From an uncultured Lachnospiraceae bacterium (GTDB lineage: Bacteria; Bacillota; Clostridia; Lachnospirales; Lachnospiraceae), in NCBI GenBank assembly GCA_905236545.1, contig CAJOQO010000210.1, positions 1 to 13,509 of the forward strand: DNA of 13,509 nt, read 5' to 3'. Shown in pieces: positions 7,308-13,509 of this stretch; positions within the stretch are counted from its first letter, which is position 1, and each line of letters starts with the position of its first letter. The translations under genes were made by a program, and so were the position numbers. Below the pieces are notes generated by a model that did no database searches, had not been told where the DNA came from, and saw only the letters and a list, made by a program, of their open reading frames with translations.

Positions 7308-7942
7308 GTGTTTTTGACAGATTTCTGAATTCAATCAAACTGAATGATGATGAAGACCTCGATGATGAGGAGTACTTCGACGAAGAGGAGGGTACCCTCG
7401 ATGATTCCCGGCCTTCCCGGCGGTTCCTTGCAAGAGACGATGAGGATGAACCGATCTTTGAGGAGGATATATCCGCCCAGTCAAAACGTCGGCGTTCTTC
7501 CGGAACGTCCGTCTCGAGGTTTTCAAGACGATCCAAAAGCAGCTCTGATCCTTTCGACCAGAATACGATGAACGCTTCTCCGAAGGTTTCCGCGTTCCGC
7601 CCCAGAAGGGCAGCGGCTGAAGAAGCAGAGGCTGAGCGCAACAATTTTTCCGTATGTGTCATTCGTCCCAAGTCGATGGAGGATGCGCTTCAGATCGCGC
7701 AGATGCTGATCGCGCACTGCACGGTTATCCTGAATCTGGAAGGTCTGGAGCTGGATATATCCCAGAGGATCTTCGACTTTGCGTCCGGCGCGTGCTGCGC
7801 CAGCAGGGGACGGCTTGATAAGATCAGTAATTATATTTTCGTGCTGACGCCTCACGATGTGGACATCACCGGAGAGTTCCAGCAGATCCTGACCGGAACG
7901 TTTGATCCGAATCTGGATCTTGATCTGAGCGAGGATCTGTGA
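7304..7942 (+). CDS. sepF: Cell division protein SepF
   Basis: SepF tethers FtsZ to the membrane and shapes the Z-ring. The 212-residue protein begins with a short amphipathic helix (MSVFDRFLNSIKL, residues 1-13) fitting the membrane-binding segment. Then come a long disordered linker, first very acidic (14-55) and then Arg/Ser-rich (60-112), and the SepF/DUF552 core at about 115-190 (VCVIRPKSMEDALQIAQML, VILNLEGLELDISQRIFDFASGACCA, NYIFVLTPHDVDI). The linker is long for the family. It overlaps yggS by 4 bases (ATGA), so translation is coupled. The last codons (from 7904) are part of a repeated sequence that continues beyond the stop codon. Confidence 0.93.
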   Translation: MSVFDRFLNSIKLNDDEDLDDEEYFDEEEGTLDDSRPSRRFLARDDEDEPIFEEDISAQSKRRRSSGTSVSRFSRRSKSSSDPFDQNTMNASPKVSAFRPRRAAAEEAEAERNNFSVCVIRPKSMEDALQIAQMLIAHCTVILNLEGLELDISQRIFDFASGACCASRGRLDKISNYIFVLTPHDVDITGEFQQILTGTFDPNLDLDLSEDL

Positions 7943-8062
7943 TCCGAATCCGGTTCCTGACATGAGCGAGGATCTGTGATCCGAATCCGGTTCCTGACAT
8001 GAGCGAGGATCTGTGATCCGAATCCGGCTCCTGACATGAGCGAGAGCCTTTGATCTGAACCT
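7904..8062 (+). repeat. 37-bp tandem repeat array derived from the 3' end of sepF
   Basis: Three full 37-bp units lie at 7927-7963, 7964-8000 and 8001-8037. The first two are identical and the third differs at one base (T to C at unit position 28). A diverged partial unit sits before them inside sepF (7904-7926, 18 of 23 bases alike), and a degraded fourth follows from 8038. Each full unit carries the sepF ending GAGCGAGGATCTGTGA, and the second and third copies read ATG-AGC-GAG-GAT-CTG-TGA, a five-codon mini-frame. The unit also contains GGATC-TGT-GATCC, a small hairpin. The array looks like repeated duplication of the gene's tail. Confidence 0.9.
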
Positions 8063-8112
8063 GTCTGATGATTGATCGTGCTCCGGACGCACATGCCGAA
8101 CAGAATAGAACG

Positions 8113-8156
8113 AAAAAGTGTGAGCGTCAGGGAGAGTTTCTCTTCCGGCGCTTTTT
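8113..8156 (+). terminator. Probable intrinsic terminator after sepF
   Basis: An inner stem GGGAGAG (8130-8136) pairs with CTCTTCC (8140-8146) over a TTT loop, with one G-U pair. An outer stem AAAAAGTGT (8113-8121) pairs with GCGCTTTTT (8148-8156) with two G-U pairs, and its 3' arm supplies the T-run. An unpaired stretch (8122-8129) separates the two stems on the left. This would end the HlyD-like/yggS/sepF unit and leave about 85 bases for an aroB promoter, which I could not identify confidently. Confidence 0.45.
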
Positions 8157-8240
8157 GCTCTCAGGAAGGGTATGTTATACCGATGATGCGGCGGGTAAGC
8201 AGAATGAATCTGTTATCCTCTGAGAAAGGTTGGAAAAAAG

Positions 8241-9365
8241 ATGCCTGACAGTAAGAAAAAGGAACTATCGTATGCAGAACCGGTCGAAGTAAAAGTGCGG
8301 GGCGGAGCCGGGTATCTCATTTACCCGGAGGATTCCTTTGATCAGCTTGCCCTGAGAATGAAGACGCTGGAATGCGCCGGATGCCGGGTCTGCGTGGTAA
8401 CGGACAGCAATGTGGAAAAGCTTTATCTCCAGTGTGTCCTGGATGCGCTCAGGGATGCCTGCGCGCAGATCACTTCCTTCGTATTCCCTGCCGGGGAGGA
8501 GCATAAGAATCTGGACGAGATCCGAAGGCTCTATGCCCACCTGATCGAACAGGGCTTTGACCGAAGGGATATTCTTGTTGCCCTTGGCGGCGGAGTCTGC
8601 GGGGACATGACAGGCTTCACAGCGGCAACCTATCTGAGAGGGATCCGTTTTGTGCAGATTCCGACAACCCTGTTGTCCCAGGTTGATTCCTCCATCGGTG
8701 GAAAGACCGGAGTCGACTTCGATTCCTACAAGAATATGGTCGGCGCATTTCACCAGCCATCCATGGTTTTCCTGAATCCAGGGACCCTGCAGACACTTGA
8801 TGAGACACAGTTTGCCAGCGGTATGGGCGAGGTTCTGAAGCATGGCCTGATCAGGGACGCAGCCTATTATGAGTGGTGTCTGGATCATATGAGCGAGATC
8901 GGTGAGCGTCAGGGAGAGGTTTTGAAGGAGATGGTTGTGCGGAGCATAGCGGTCAAGCGCGCTATCGTCCAGAAGGATCCTCTGGAGAAGGGAGAACGGG
9001 CACTTCTGAACTTCGGGCATACGGCCGGTCATGCCATCGAGAAGCTGCTGAACTTTAAGCTGGCTCACGGTGCGTGCGTGAATCTCGGCGTTGTCGCCGC
9101 TGCATTCATCTCGTGGAAACGGGGCAATATCAGTGAGGAGATCTTCTATGAGATCCGGGATATGTCAGTCGCGTTTGATCTGCCGATTTCCTATGAAGGA
9201 CCCGCGCCCGAAGAGGTCCTGGAAACGATGAGGAAGGATAAGAAGTCCCTCGGAGGAAGGATCCGCATGATCCTGCTGAAGAAACTCGGCTCCGCGTATA
9301 TCGATGATACAGTGACGGACGATGAGATCCTGGAAGCGCTGAGGTTCATCCGCTATGAAGGATGA
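8241..9365 (+). CDS. aroB: 3-dehydroquinate synthase
   Basis: AroB converts DAHP to 3-dehydroquinate, the second step of the shikimate pathway, using NAD and a divalent metal. The 374 residues are close to the usual length. The NAD-binding block ALGGGVCGDMTGFTAATYLRG, the loop PTTLLSQVDSSIGGKTGV and GMGEVLKHGLI are all present. Metal ligands by family comparison are E197 (GMGEVLKHG), H260 (NFGHTAGH) and H276 (LAHGACV), with the same 16-residue His-His spacing as in the Aspergillus enzyme. HGA replaces the common HGE after the last ligand. The start ATG follows a weak GAAAGG-type ribosome binding site. The placement between sepF and lspA is not a pathway grouping; no other shikimate gene is in view. 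Confidence 0.96.
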   Translation: MPDSKKKELSYAEPVEVKVRGGAGYLIYPEDSFDQLALRMKTLECAGCRVCVVTDSNVEKLYLQCVLDALRDACAQITSFVFPAGEEHKNLDEIRRLYAHLIEQGFDRRDILVALGGGVCGDMTGFTAATYLRGIRFVQIPTTLLSQVDSSIGGKTGVDFDSYKNMVGAFHQPSMVFLNPGTLQTLDETQFASGMGEVLKHGLIRDAAYYEWCLDHMSEIGERQGEVLKEMVVRSIAVKRAIVQKDPLEKGERALLNFGHTAGHAIEKLLNFKLAHGACVNLGVVAAAFISWKRGNISEEIFYEIRDMSVAFDLPISYEGPAPEEVLETMRKDKKSLGGRIRMILLKKLGSAYIDDTVTDDEILEALRFIRYEG

Positions 9366-9400
9366 TCCGGCACTGCAAATGAGATAAAGGCATTGATCGA

Positions 9401-10051
9401 ATGAATGATTGGGATGGAACAGCGAACCGCAGGGAAGACATAACAGGGCATATGGACGAAGAGACGGATCTCAGAAGCATGGAAGCCGGCCATCGCAAAG
9501 AAGGCAGCCAGAGCGCGGGGAAAATCCATGGCGGAAAAGCCTGCGAGAGCTCGGGAAAAATCCATGGCGGAAAGGGCAGCCAGAGCATGGGAAAAGCAGT
9601 TCTTGTCTGGGCCCTGCTGTGCGCTGTACTGGTCTTTCTGGATCAGTATACAAAGTACCTCGCGGTAACCTTCCTGAAGCCGAGAGGCTCTGTCTCCCTG
9701 ATCCCGGGCGTCCTTGAGCTGCGTTATCTGGAGAACAGAGGAGCCGCATTCGGGATCCTGCAAAACAGGCAGTGGGTATTCGTCATCTTTGCTGTCGTGT
9801 GCCTGATCCTGTGTGCCTGGATCAGCTTCCGCTTTGCTGTTGACGGACGTCATAAGGGCTCGCAGATCTGCCTGGCCATACTGGCTGCAGGCGCTGCCGG
9901 AAACCTGGCAGACCGCGCATCCCGCGGATATGTTGTGGACTTTATCTATTTTTCCCTGATCCGGTTTCCGGTATTCAATCTCGCGGACGTCTGCGTATCC
10001 GCCGGAACGATTGTGCTGATCGTTCTCGTGCTGTTTGTATACAGGGAATGA
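9401..10051 (+). CDS. lspA: Lipoprotein signal peptidase LspA with repetitive N-terminal extension
   Basis: LspA is the membrane aspartyl protease that removes signal peptides from diacylated prolipoproteins. The catalytic part begins near residue 63 and has four membrane helices (about 65-83, 124-144, 153-170, 195-213). Conserved blocks are LDQYTKYLA, ENRGAAFGIL, AGNLADRASRGYVVDF and FPVFNLADV. The catalytic aspartates are D180 and D196 by comparison with Pseudomonas LspA. A 62-residue hydrophilic, basic head precedes this, including three 12-residue repeats (35-46, 47-58, 59-70). The upstream start has AAAGG 10 bases before it and lies 35 bases after aroB. An ATG at 9587 (M63) would give a standard 154-residue LspA and has GGAAAGG upstream, so the true start is open. 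Confidence 0.92.
   Translation: MNDWDGTANRREDITGHMDEETDLRSMEAGHRKEGSQSAGKIHGGKACESSGKIHGGKGSQSMGKAVLVWALLCAVLVFLDQYTKYLAVTFLKPRGSVSLIPGVLELRYLENRGAAFGILQNRQWVFVIFAVVCLILCAWISFRFAVDGRHKGSQICLAILAAGAAGNLADRASRGYVVDFIYFSLIRFPVFNLADVCVSAGTIVLIVLVLFVYRE
9503..9610 (+). repeat. 36-bp in-frame tandem repeat in the 5' part of lspA
   Basis: Units at 9503-9538 and 9539-9574 agree at 30 of 36 bases. A third (9575-9610) matches well only in its first third and then merges into the first membrane helix. The repeated peptide is GSQSAGKIHGGK / ACESSGKIHGGK / GSQSMGK. Gain or loss of one unit would change the protein by exactly 12 residues without a frameshift. Confidence 0.8.
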
Positions 10052-10052
10052 C

Positions 10053-11231
10053 ATGAAATCATTATTAACACAGGAAGAAACGAAGCAGCGATCCATCCAT
10101 CCGTCACGACAGCTTCCGGCGGGGGAAGAGCAGATGATGAAACAAAGAGAAGGTGAAGGCGAAGATCCGGATGTCCTGGAAACAGGAGATGATGTCGAAG
10201 ACCCGGATGTCCTGGAAACAGGAGATGATGTCGAGGATCCGGATGCTCTGGATGCAGAAGATGAAGTCGAAATCCCGGATACCCGTAAAACACAGGAGAG
10301 CGATGACCAGACCCTGGCCGCGAAGATTCCTGACCGGCTTGACGGCGCAAGAATGGATGTGATCCTGTATACTCTTTTTGAGCGCAAATCCCGCTCCTGG
10401 TGGCAGAATCTGATGGAAAAAGGCCTGGTGCTGTGTGATGGCCAGGTGATAACGAAAGCCGGAAGGAAGGGGAAGGCGGGGCAGACCATCCGTGTGACGC
10501 TCCCGGAACCGGTGGAGGTTGAGATTCTTCCTGAAGAGATCCCGCTGGATATTCTATATGAAGACAACGATCTTATCGTCGTCAATAAGCCAAAAGGAAT
10601 GGTGGTTCATCCTGCGCCCGGGCACAGCAGCGGTACTCTGGTCAATGCGCTCATGTACCACTGCAGGGAATCTCTCTCCGGGATCAATGGCGTTCTCCGC
10701 CCCGGAATCGTGCACAGGATCGATCGGGATACCACCGGTTCCCTTGTTGCCGCAAAGAATGACACAGCCCATGAAAGTCTTGCCCGCCAGTTTAAGGAGC
10801 ACAGCATCACAAGGGCTTACCGGGCCATTGTACATGGCAATCTGACGCAGGACACCATCACGGTGGATGCACCCGTCGGCAGGCATCCGAAAGACCGGAA
10901 GAAGATGGCAGTCCTTCAGGAAGGGCAGGGCACGTCCCGAAGAGCAGTCACGCACATAAGGGTTCTGGAACGCTTCGGGCAATACACCTTTGTGGAATGC
11001 GTTCTGGAAACCGGACGTACGCATCAGATCCGTGTTCATATGGCGCATATCGGCCATCCGGTTCTTGGAGACAGAGTCTACGGCCCCGGAAAATGTCCCT
11101 TCCGCCTGGAAGGACAGACACTGCATGCCATGACACTCGGATTCATCCATCCGAAAACCGGCAGATCTCTCGAGTTCACGGCACCTTTGCCGGAGTATTT
11201 TGAGCAGCTGCTGACAAAGCTGCGGCAATAA
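10053..11231 (+). CDS. rluD: RluD/RluA-family 23S rRNA pseudouridine synthase with acidic N-terminal extension
   Basis: This enzyme isomerises uridines to pseudouridine in 23S rRNA. The 392-residue protein has a disordered head (1-90), an S4-type RNA-binding domain (about 92-150, RMDVILYTLFERKSRSWWQNL) and the catalytic domain (165-385). The catalytic aspartate is D224 in HRIDRDTTGSLVAAKN; the usual R-L-D reads R-I-D. GRTHQIRVHMAHIGHPVLGD is also typical. The head is unusual: three acidic 12-residue repeats at 37-48, 49-60 and 61-72 plus a fading fourth, strongly negative for an RNA-binding enzyme. The ATG at 10053 has AGGG 6 bases before it and lies 1 base after the lspA stop. RluD relatives commonly follow lspA; the exact rRNA target is inferred. 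Confidence 0.93.
   Translation: MKSLLTQEETKQRSIHPSRQLPAGEEQMMKQREGEGEDPDVLETGDDVEDPDVLETGDDVEDPDALDAEDEVEIPDTRKTQESDDQTLAAKIPDRLDGARMDVILYTLFERKSRSWWQNLMEKGLVLCDGQVITKAGRKGKAGQTIRVTLPEPVEVEILPEEIPLDILYEDNDLIVVNKPKGMVVHPAPGHSSGTLVNALMYHCRESLSGINGVLRPGIVHRIDRDTTGSLVAAKNDTAHESLARQFKEHSITRAYRAIVHGNLTQDTITVDAPVGRHPKDRKKMAVLQEGQGTSRRAVTHIRVLERFGQYTFVECVLETGRTHQIRVHMAHIGHPVLGDRVYGPGKCPFRLEGQTLHAMTLGFIHPKTGRSLEFTAPLPEYFEQLLTKLRQ
10161..10268 (+). repeat. 36-bp in-frame tandem repeat in the 5' part of rluD
   Basis: Units at 10161-10196 and 10197-10232 differ at a single base, and 10233-10268 is diverged (roughly eight changes). A fading partial unit follows. The peptide unit is EDPDVLETGDDV. The near identity of the first two units points to a recent duplication. 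Confidence 0.88.
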
Positions 11232-11278
11232 AACACAAGAGGAAAGCACAATAGAACAAGAGAATGTGAGAGAAAACA

Positions 11279-11995
11279 ATGAACACAATTCTTGAGATCA
11301 AAAACTATTCAAAAGCGTATGGAAACGGAAAGAAAGCCGCGGATGGCGTTTCCCTGAATGTTATGAGCGGAGATATCTACGGCTTTATCGGTCACAATGG
11401 AGCCGGCAAATCGACAACGATCCGCGCCGTAGTCGGTGTTCTTGATTTCAGTGACGGTGAGATCCTGATCGACGGGCATTCTGTCAGGGATGATCCGATG
11501 GCGTGCAAAAGAGTTACAGCCTATATTCCCGATAACCCGGATCTGTATGAGAAACTTACCGGGTTCCAGTATCTCAACTTTGTGGCGGACGTCTTTGAGA
11601 TCGGCGCATCCGAGCGGGAGACGCGGATCAGAAGATACGCGGATCTGTTTGAGATCACGGACGCGCTGGGAAGCCTGATCAGTTCTTATTCTCATGGCAT
11701 GAAGCAGAAGGTGGCGATCATTTCGGCGCTGATCCATGAGCCGAAGCTCCTTGTGCTGGATGAACCTTTTGTCGGGCTGGATCCGAAAGCGACCTTCACG
11801 CTGAAGGAAATCATGCGCGAGATGTGCAGGAAAGGAACCGCGGTTTTCTTCTCAACCCATGTCCTGGACGTGGCGGAGAAACTTTGCAATAAGGTTGCGA
11901 TCATCCGCCAGGGCAGGATTCTCTTTGCAGGAACGATGGAAGAATTCACGGAAGGGCATTCTCTCGAAGAAGCATTTCTGGAGGCGGATAAATGA
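11279..11995 (+). CDS. ABC transporter ATP-binding protein (ABC-2 exporter type)
   Basis: The ATPase subunit of an exporter, acting on the cytoplasmic face with the permease encoded next. The 238 residues carry Walker A G38-H-N-G-A-G-K-S-T46, a degenerate signature SHGMKQK (138-144), Walker B LLVLDE (157-162, with E162 as catalytic glutamate) and the switch histidine H194 in STHVLD. The Q-loop region reads YIPDNPDLYEKLTG, where a glutamine is usual; this variant occurs in many clostridial exporters of this type. The gene begins 47 bases after rluD without a visible terminator, so it may be co-transcribed. Its stop overlaps the permease start (ATGA). The substrate cannot be told from sequence. 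Confidence 0.93.
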   Translation: MNTILEIKNYSKAYGNGKKAADGVSLNVMSGDIYGFIGHNGAGKSTTIRAVVGVLDFSDGEILIDGHSVRDDPMACKRVTAYIPDNPDLYEKLTGFQYLNFVADVFEIGASERETRIRRYADLFEITDALGSLISSYSHGMKQKVAIISALIHEPKLLVLDEPFVGLDPKATFTLKEIMREMCRKGTAVFFSTHVLDVAEKLCNKVAIIRQGRILFAGTMEEFTEGHSLEEAFLEADK

Positions 11996-13509
11996 CTACG
12001 AAAAGCATCCTTCTTCTCAGGACACTTCTTTTGTCCACGAGTCAGAGAAATATCTACCGGTATTGCACAGACAAAAAAAAGAAGAGAAGAATCATCGGCA
12101 GTATGATTGGCATAGTGTTGTTATACGCGATGCTGATGGCATTCAGCATTGCCTTGAGCGTCGGCTACGGAACCTATGGCATGATCAGCGCAGCTCCTGT
12201 CATGTGCGCATTGACGGTCAGCGCGATTGCATTGTTCTTCACCCTCTTTAAGACCAATGGATATCTGTTCAACTTCAGAGAATATGACATGCTGATGGCG
12301 CTTCCCTTCGAGACGCGTACGATCGCAGCCTGCAAGTTCCTGTATATGTACATCAAGAGCCTGCCCTGGTATCTGAGTATCTCCCTGGCCATGATGGCCG
12401 GTTACGGGTATTATGCCAGACCCTCTTTCTTCACATATCCGATCTGGATCATTCTTTCCTTCTTTCTGCCGATCCTGCCGATGCTGATCGCAGCGTTTTT
12501 CGGATTTCTGATCGCGAGGGTCAGCGCAGGCTTCCGGAAGACCAACCTGATCCAGACCATACTGACCTTTCTCCTGGTGATCTTCTCCTTTTCCCTGCGC
12601 TTCATTATAGAGGGGCTGTTCAAGAACAATAAAATGCAGGTGACCCTGGAGAAGACCTCGGAGATTACCGACAGCGTCGCCGGTGTTTATCTCCCGGCAA
12701 AATGGTTCTCTGATGCGGTTTCCAGAGGCAGTATCATCGGTTTTCTGCTCCTGGTCGGAGTGAGTGCGGTTCTGTTCGCGGTGGTGTTTGTCATCGTCGG
12801 AAGCTCCTACCGGAATATTAATTCCGCCCTGAAGTCTCACGCGGCTGCCGGGAAATACCGGATGAAGGCGCAGAAGAAAAGAAGTGTACGGCAGTCCATT
12901 GTGTTTAAGGAGTTTAAGAGGCTGACCGGTTCCACGGTCTATATGACAAATGCCGCGATTGGGGAAATCATAGCAGCTTTGCTGGGAATCGTCACACTCG
13001 TCGTCGGGTTTGACAAGATCGTTGGCTTCATAACCAACCACGCGCCGTTCGATCCGGTGATTCTGCAGCCGGCGATTCCGTTTTTCCTGTATTTCTGTAT
13101 CGGAATGGTTGCGACCACAGCCTGTTCTCCTTCCCTGGAGGGAAAAAACTACTGGATCATGCAGAGCCTTCCGATTGAGAAAAAGACACTCTATCAGGGG
13201 AAAATGCTCTTTAACCTGTATCTGACGATTCCATTTATGATCTTCTCCACTCTGTGTTTTTGCATCAGCGCAAAGGTGCCTTTGGCTGAAACGGTTCTCT
13301 ACCTGATTCTGGGCGTGGTCCTGTGCGCATTCTCGACTGCCTGGGGATGTGTATGCGGGGTGAAACATATGCGTCTGGACTGGGAGAATGAAGTCGAGGT
13401 GATCAAGCAGGGAACCGCCGTGGCTCTCTACCTGTTTCCCAATATGATTGTGGCGATGGGCCTGATCATGCTGAACATATTTCTGGGAATGCGCTTCGAC
13501 CACAGACTG
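11992..13509 (+). CDS. ABC-2-type exporter permease, 3' end beyond window
   Basis: An open frame from ATG 11992 runs without a stop to the last base (506 codons visible). It overlaps the ATPase by 4 bases, so the two are coupled and surely form one exporter. After a basic head with the cluster KKKKRR (28-33) there are several membrane segments (for example about 37-58, 65-85, 140-170, 183-205, 245-270), then a cytoplasmic region (about 280-310) and a second membrane half, a pattern of large clostridial ABC-2 permeases. NFREYDMLMALPFETR in the first cytoplasmic loop is a recurring motif of this group, and SLPIEKKTLYQGK echoes it in the second half. The repeat suggests internal duplication. Substrate is unknown. 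Confidence 0.88.
   Translation, partial: MTTKSILLLRTLLLSTSQRNIYRYCTDKKKKRRIIGSMIGIVLLYAMLMAFSIALSVGYGTYGMISAAPVMCALTVSAIALFFTLFKTNGYLFNFREYDMLMALPFETRTIAACKFLYMYIKSLPWYLSISLAMMAGYGYYARPSFFTYPIWIILSFFLPILPMLIAAFFGFLIARVSAGFRKTNLIQTILTFLLVIFSFSLRFIIEGLFKNNKMQVTLEKTSEITDSVAGVYLPAKWFSDAVSRGSIIGFLLLVGVSAVLFAVVFVIVGSSYRNINSALKSHAAAGKYRMKAQKKRSVRQSIVFKEFKRLTGSTVYMTNAAIGEIIAALLGIVTLVVGFDKIVGFITNHAPFDPVILQPAIPFFLYFCIGMVATTACSPSLEGKNYWIMQSLPIEKKTLYQGKMLFNLYLTIPFMIFSTLCFCISAKVPLAETVLYLILGVVLCAFSTAWGCVCGVKHMRLDWENEVEVIKQGTAVALYLFPNMIVAMGLIMLNIFLGMRFDHRL

Noticed and set aside
7927..8037. CRISPR array
   Set aside because: The 37-bp units abut with no spacers, and they derive from the sepF 3' end.
7852..8094. 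Minus-strand repeat protein reading through the 37-bp array
   Set aside because: A 37-bp unit shifts frame at each copy, so the apparent peptide repetition is an effect of the DNA repeat; there is no start context or homology.
9353..10585. Long minus-strand frame across lspA and the start of rluD
   Set aside because: It crosses two confidently identified plus-strand genes, and its repeats (Ser/Thr/Gly-rich) are just the reverse of the lspA and rluD repeats.
12121..13503. Long open frame on the minus strand (about 460 codons)
   Set aside because: It lies opposite the ABC permease, which overlaps the ATPase gene by 4 bases and has clear membrane segments. The antisense protein is rich in His, Gln and Asp with no recognisable domain, as expected of the reverse of a hydrophobic, moderately GC-rich gene.

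Overview
The window looks like a core chromosomal stretch from a Clostridia bacterium, most likely Lachnospiraceae, with moderately high GC. This is inferred from gene order and protein style: a class B PBP, minC and rodA run, a short mgsA-type gene, a D-Ala-D-Ala carboxypeptidase, a small P-loop protein, then an HlyD-like protein, yggS, sepF, lspA and rluD. All genes read on the plus strand. The first and last genes are cut by the window edges. No tRNA, rRNA, IS element, CRISPR array or recognisable defence system was found.

Layout. Positions 1-2911 hold elongation and division genes: the 3' end of a PBP2-type transpeptidase, minC, and a RodA/FtsW glycosyltransferase, nearly touching one another. 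minC is followed directly by rodA, with no minD or minE between them. Positions 2965-4502 hold a methylglyoxal synthase family gene with altered active-site positions and a membrane-anchored S11 D,D-carboxypeptidase. A good sigma-A-type promoter overlaps the stop of the carboxypeptidase gene and should drive a small P-loop protein (4590-5024). An untranslated stretch follows, with a perfect 15-bp hairpin just before the ribosome binding site of an HlyD-like membrane protein. That gene, yggS and sepF form a tight block (5211-7942). Next come a 37-bp tandem repeat grown from the 3' end of sepF and a probable terminator. Positions 8241-11231 hold aroB, lspA and rluD. The window ends with an ABC exporter pair, the ATPase and a large permease that runs off the right edge.

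How the genes work together. PBP2 and RodA are the transpeptidase and polymerase of lateral-wall synthesis. MinC and SepF act on FtsZ placement and Z-ring anchoring. The carboxypeptidase trims peptidoglycan stem peptides. LspA matures lipoproteins, RluD modifies 23S rRNA, YggS keeps PLP balanced and AroB feeds the shikimate pathway. This is mainly a growth and division neighbourhood with housekeeping passengers.

The most unusual signal is a cluster of three separate tandem expansions with 36-37-bp units within about 2.4 kb: after sepF, in the N-terminal extension of LspA, and in the acidic N-terminal extension of RluD. Other points are the altered MgsA active site, the missing minDE, and the hairpin leader of the HlyD-like gene. 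I see no clear evidence for a wholly new multi-gene system.
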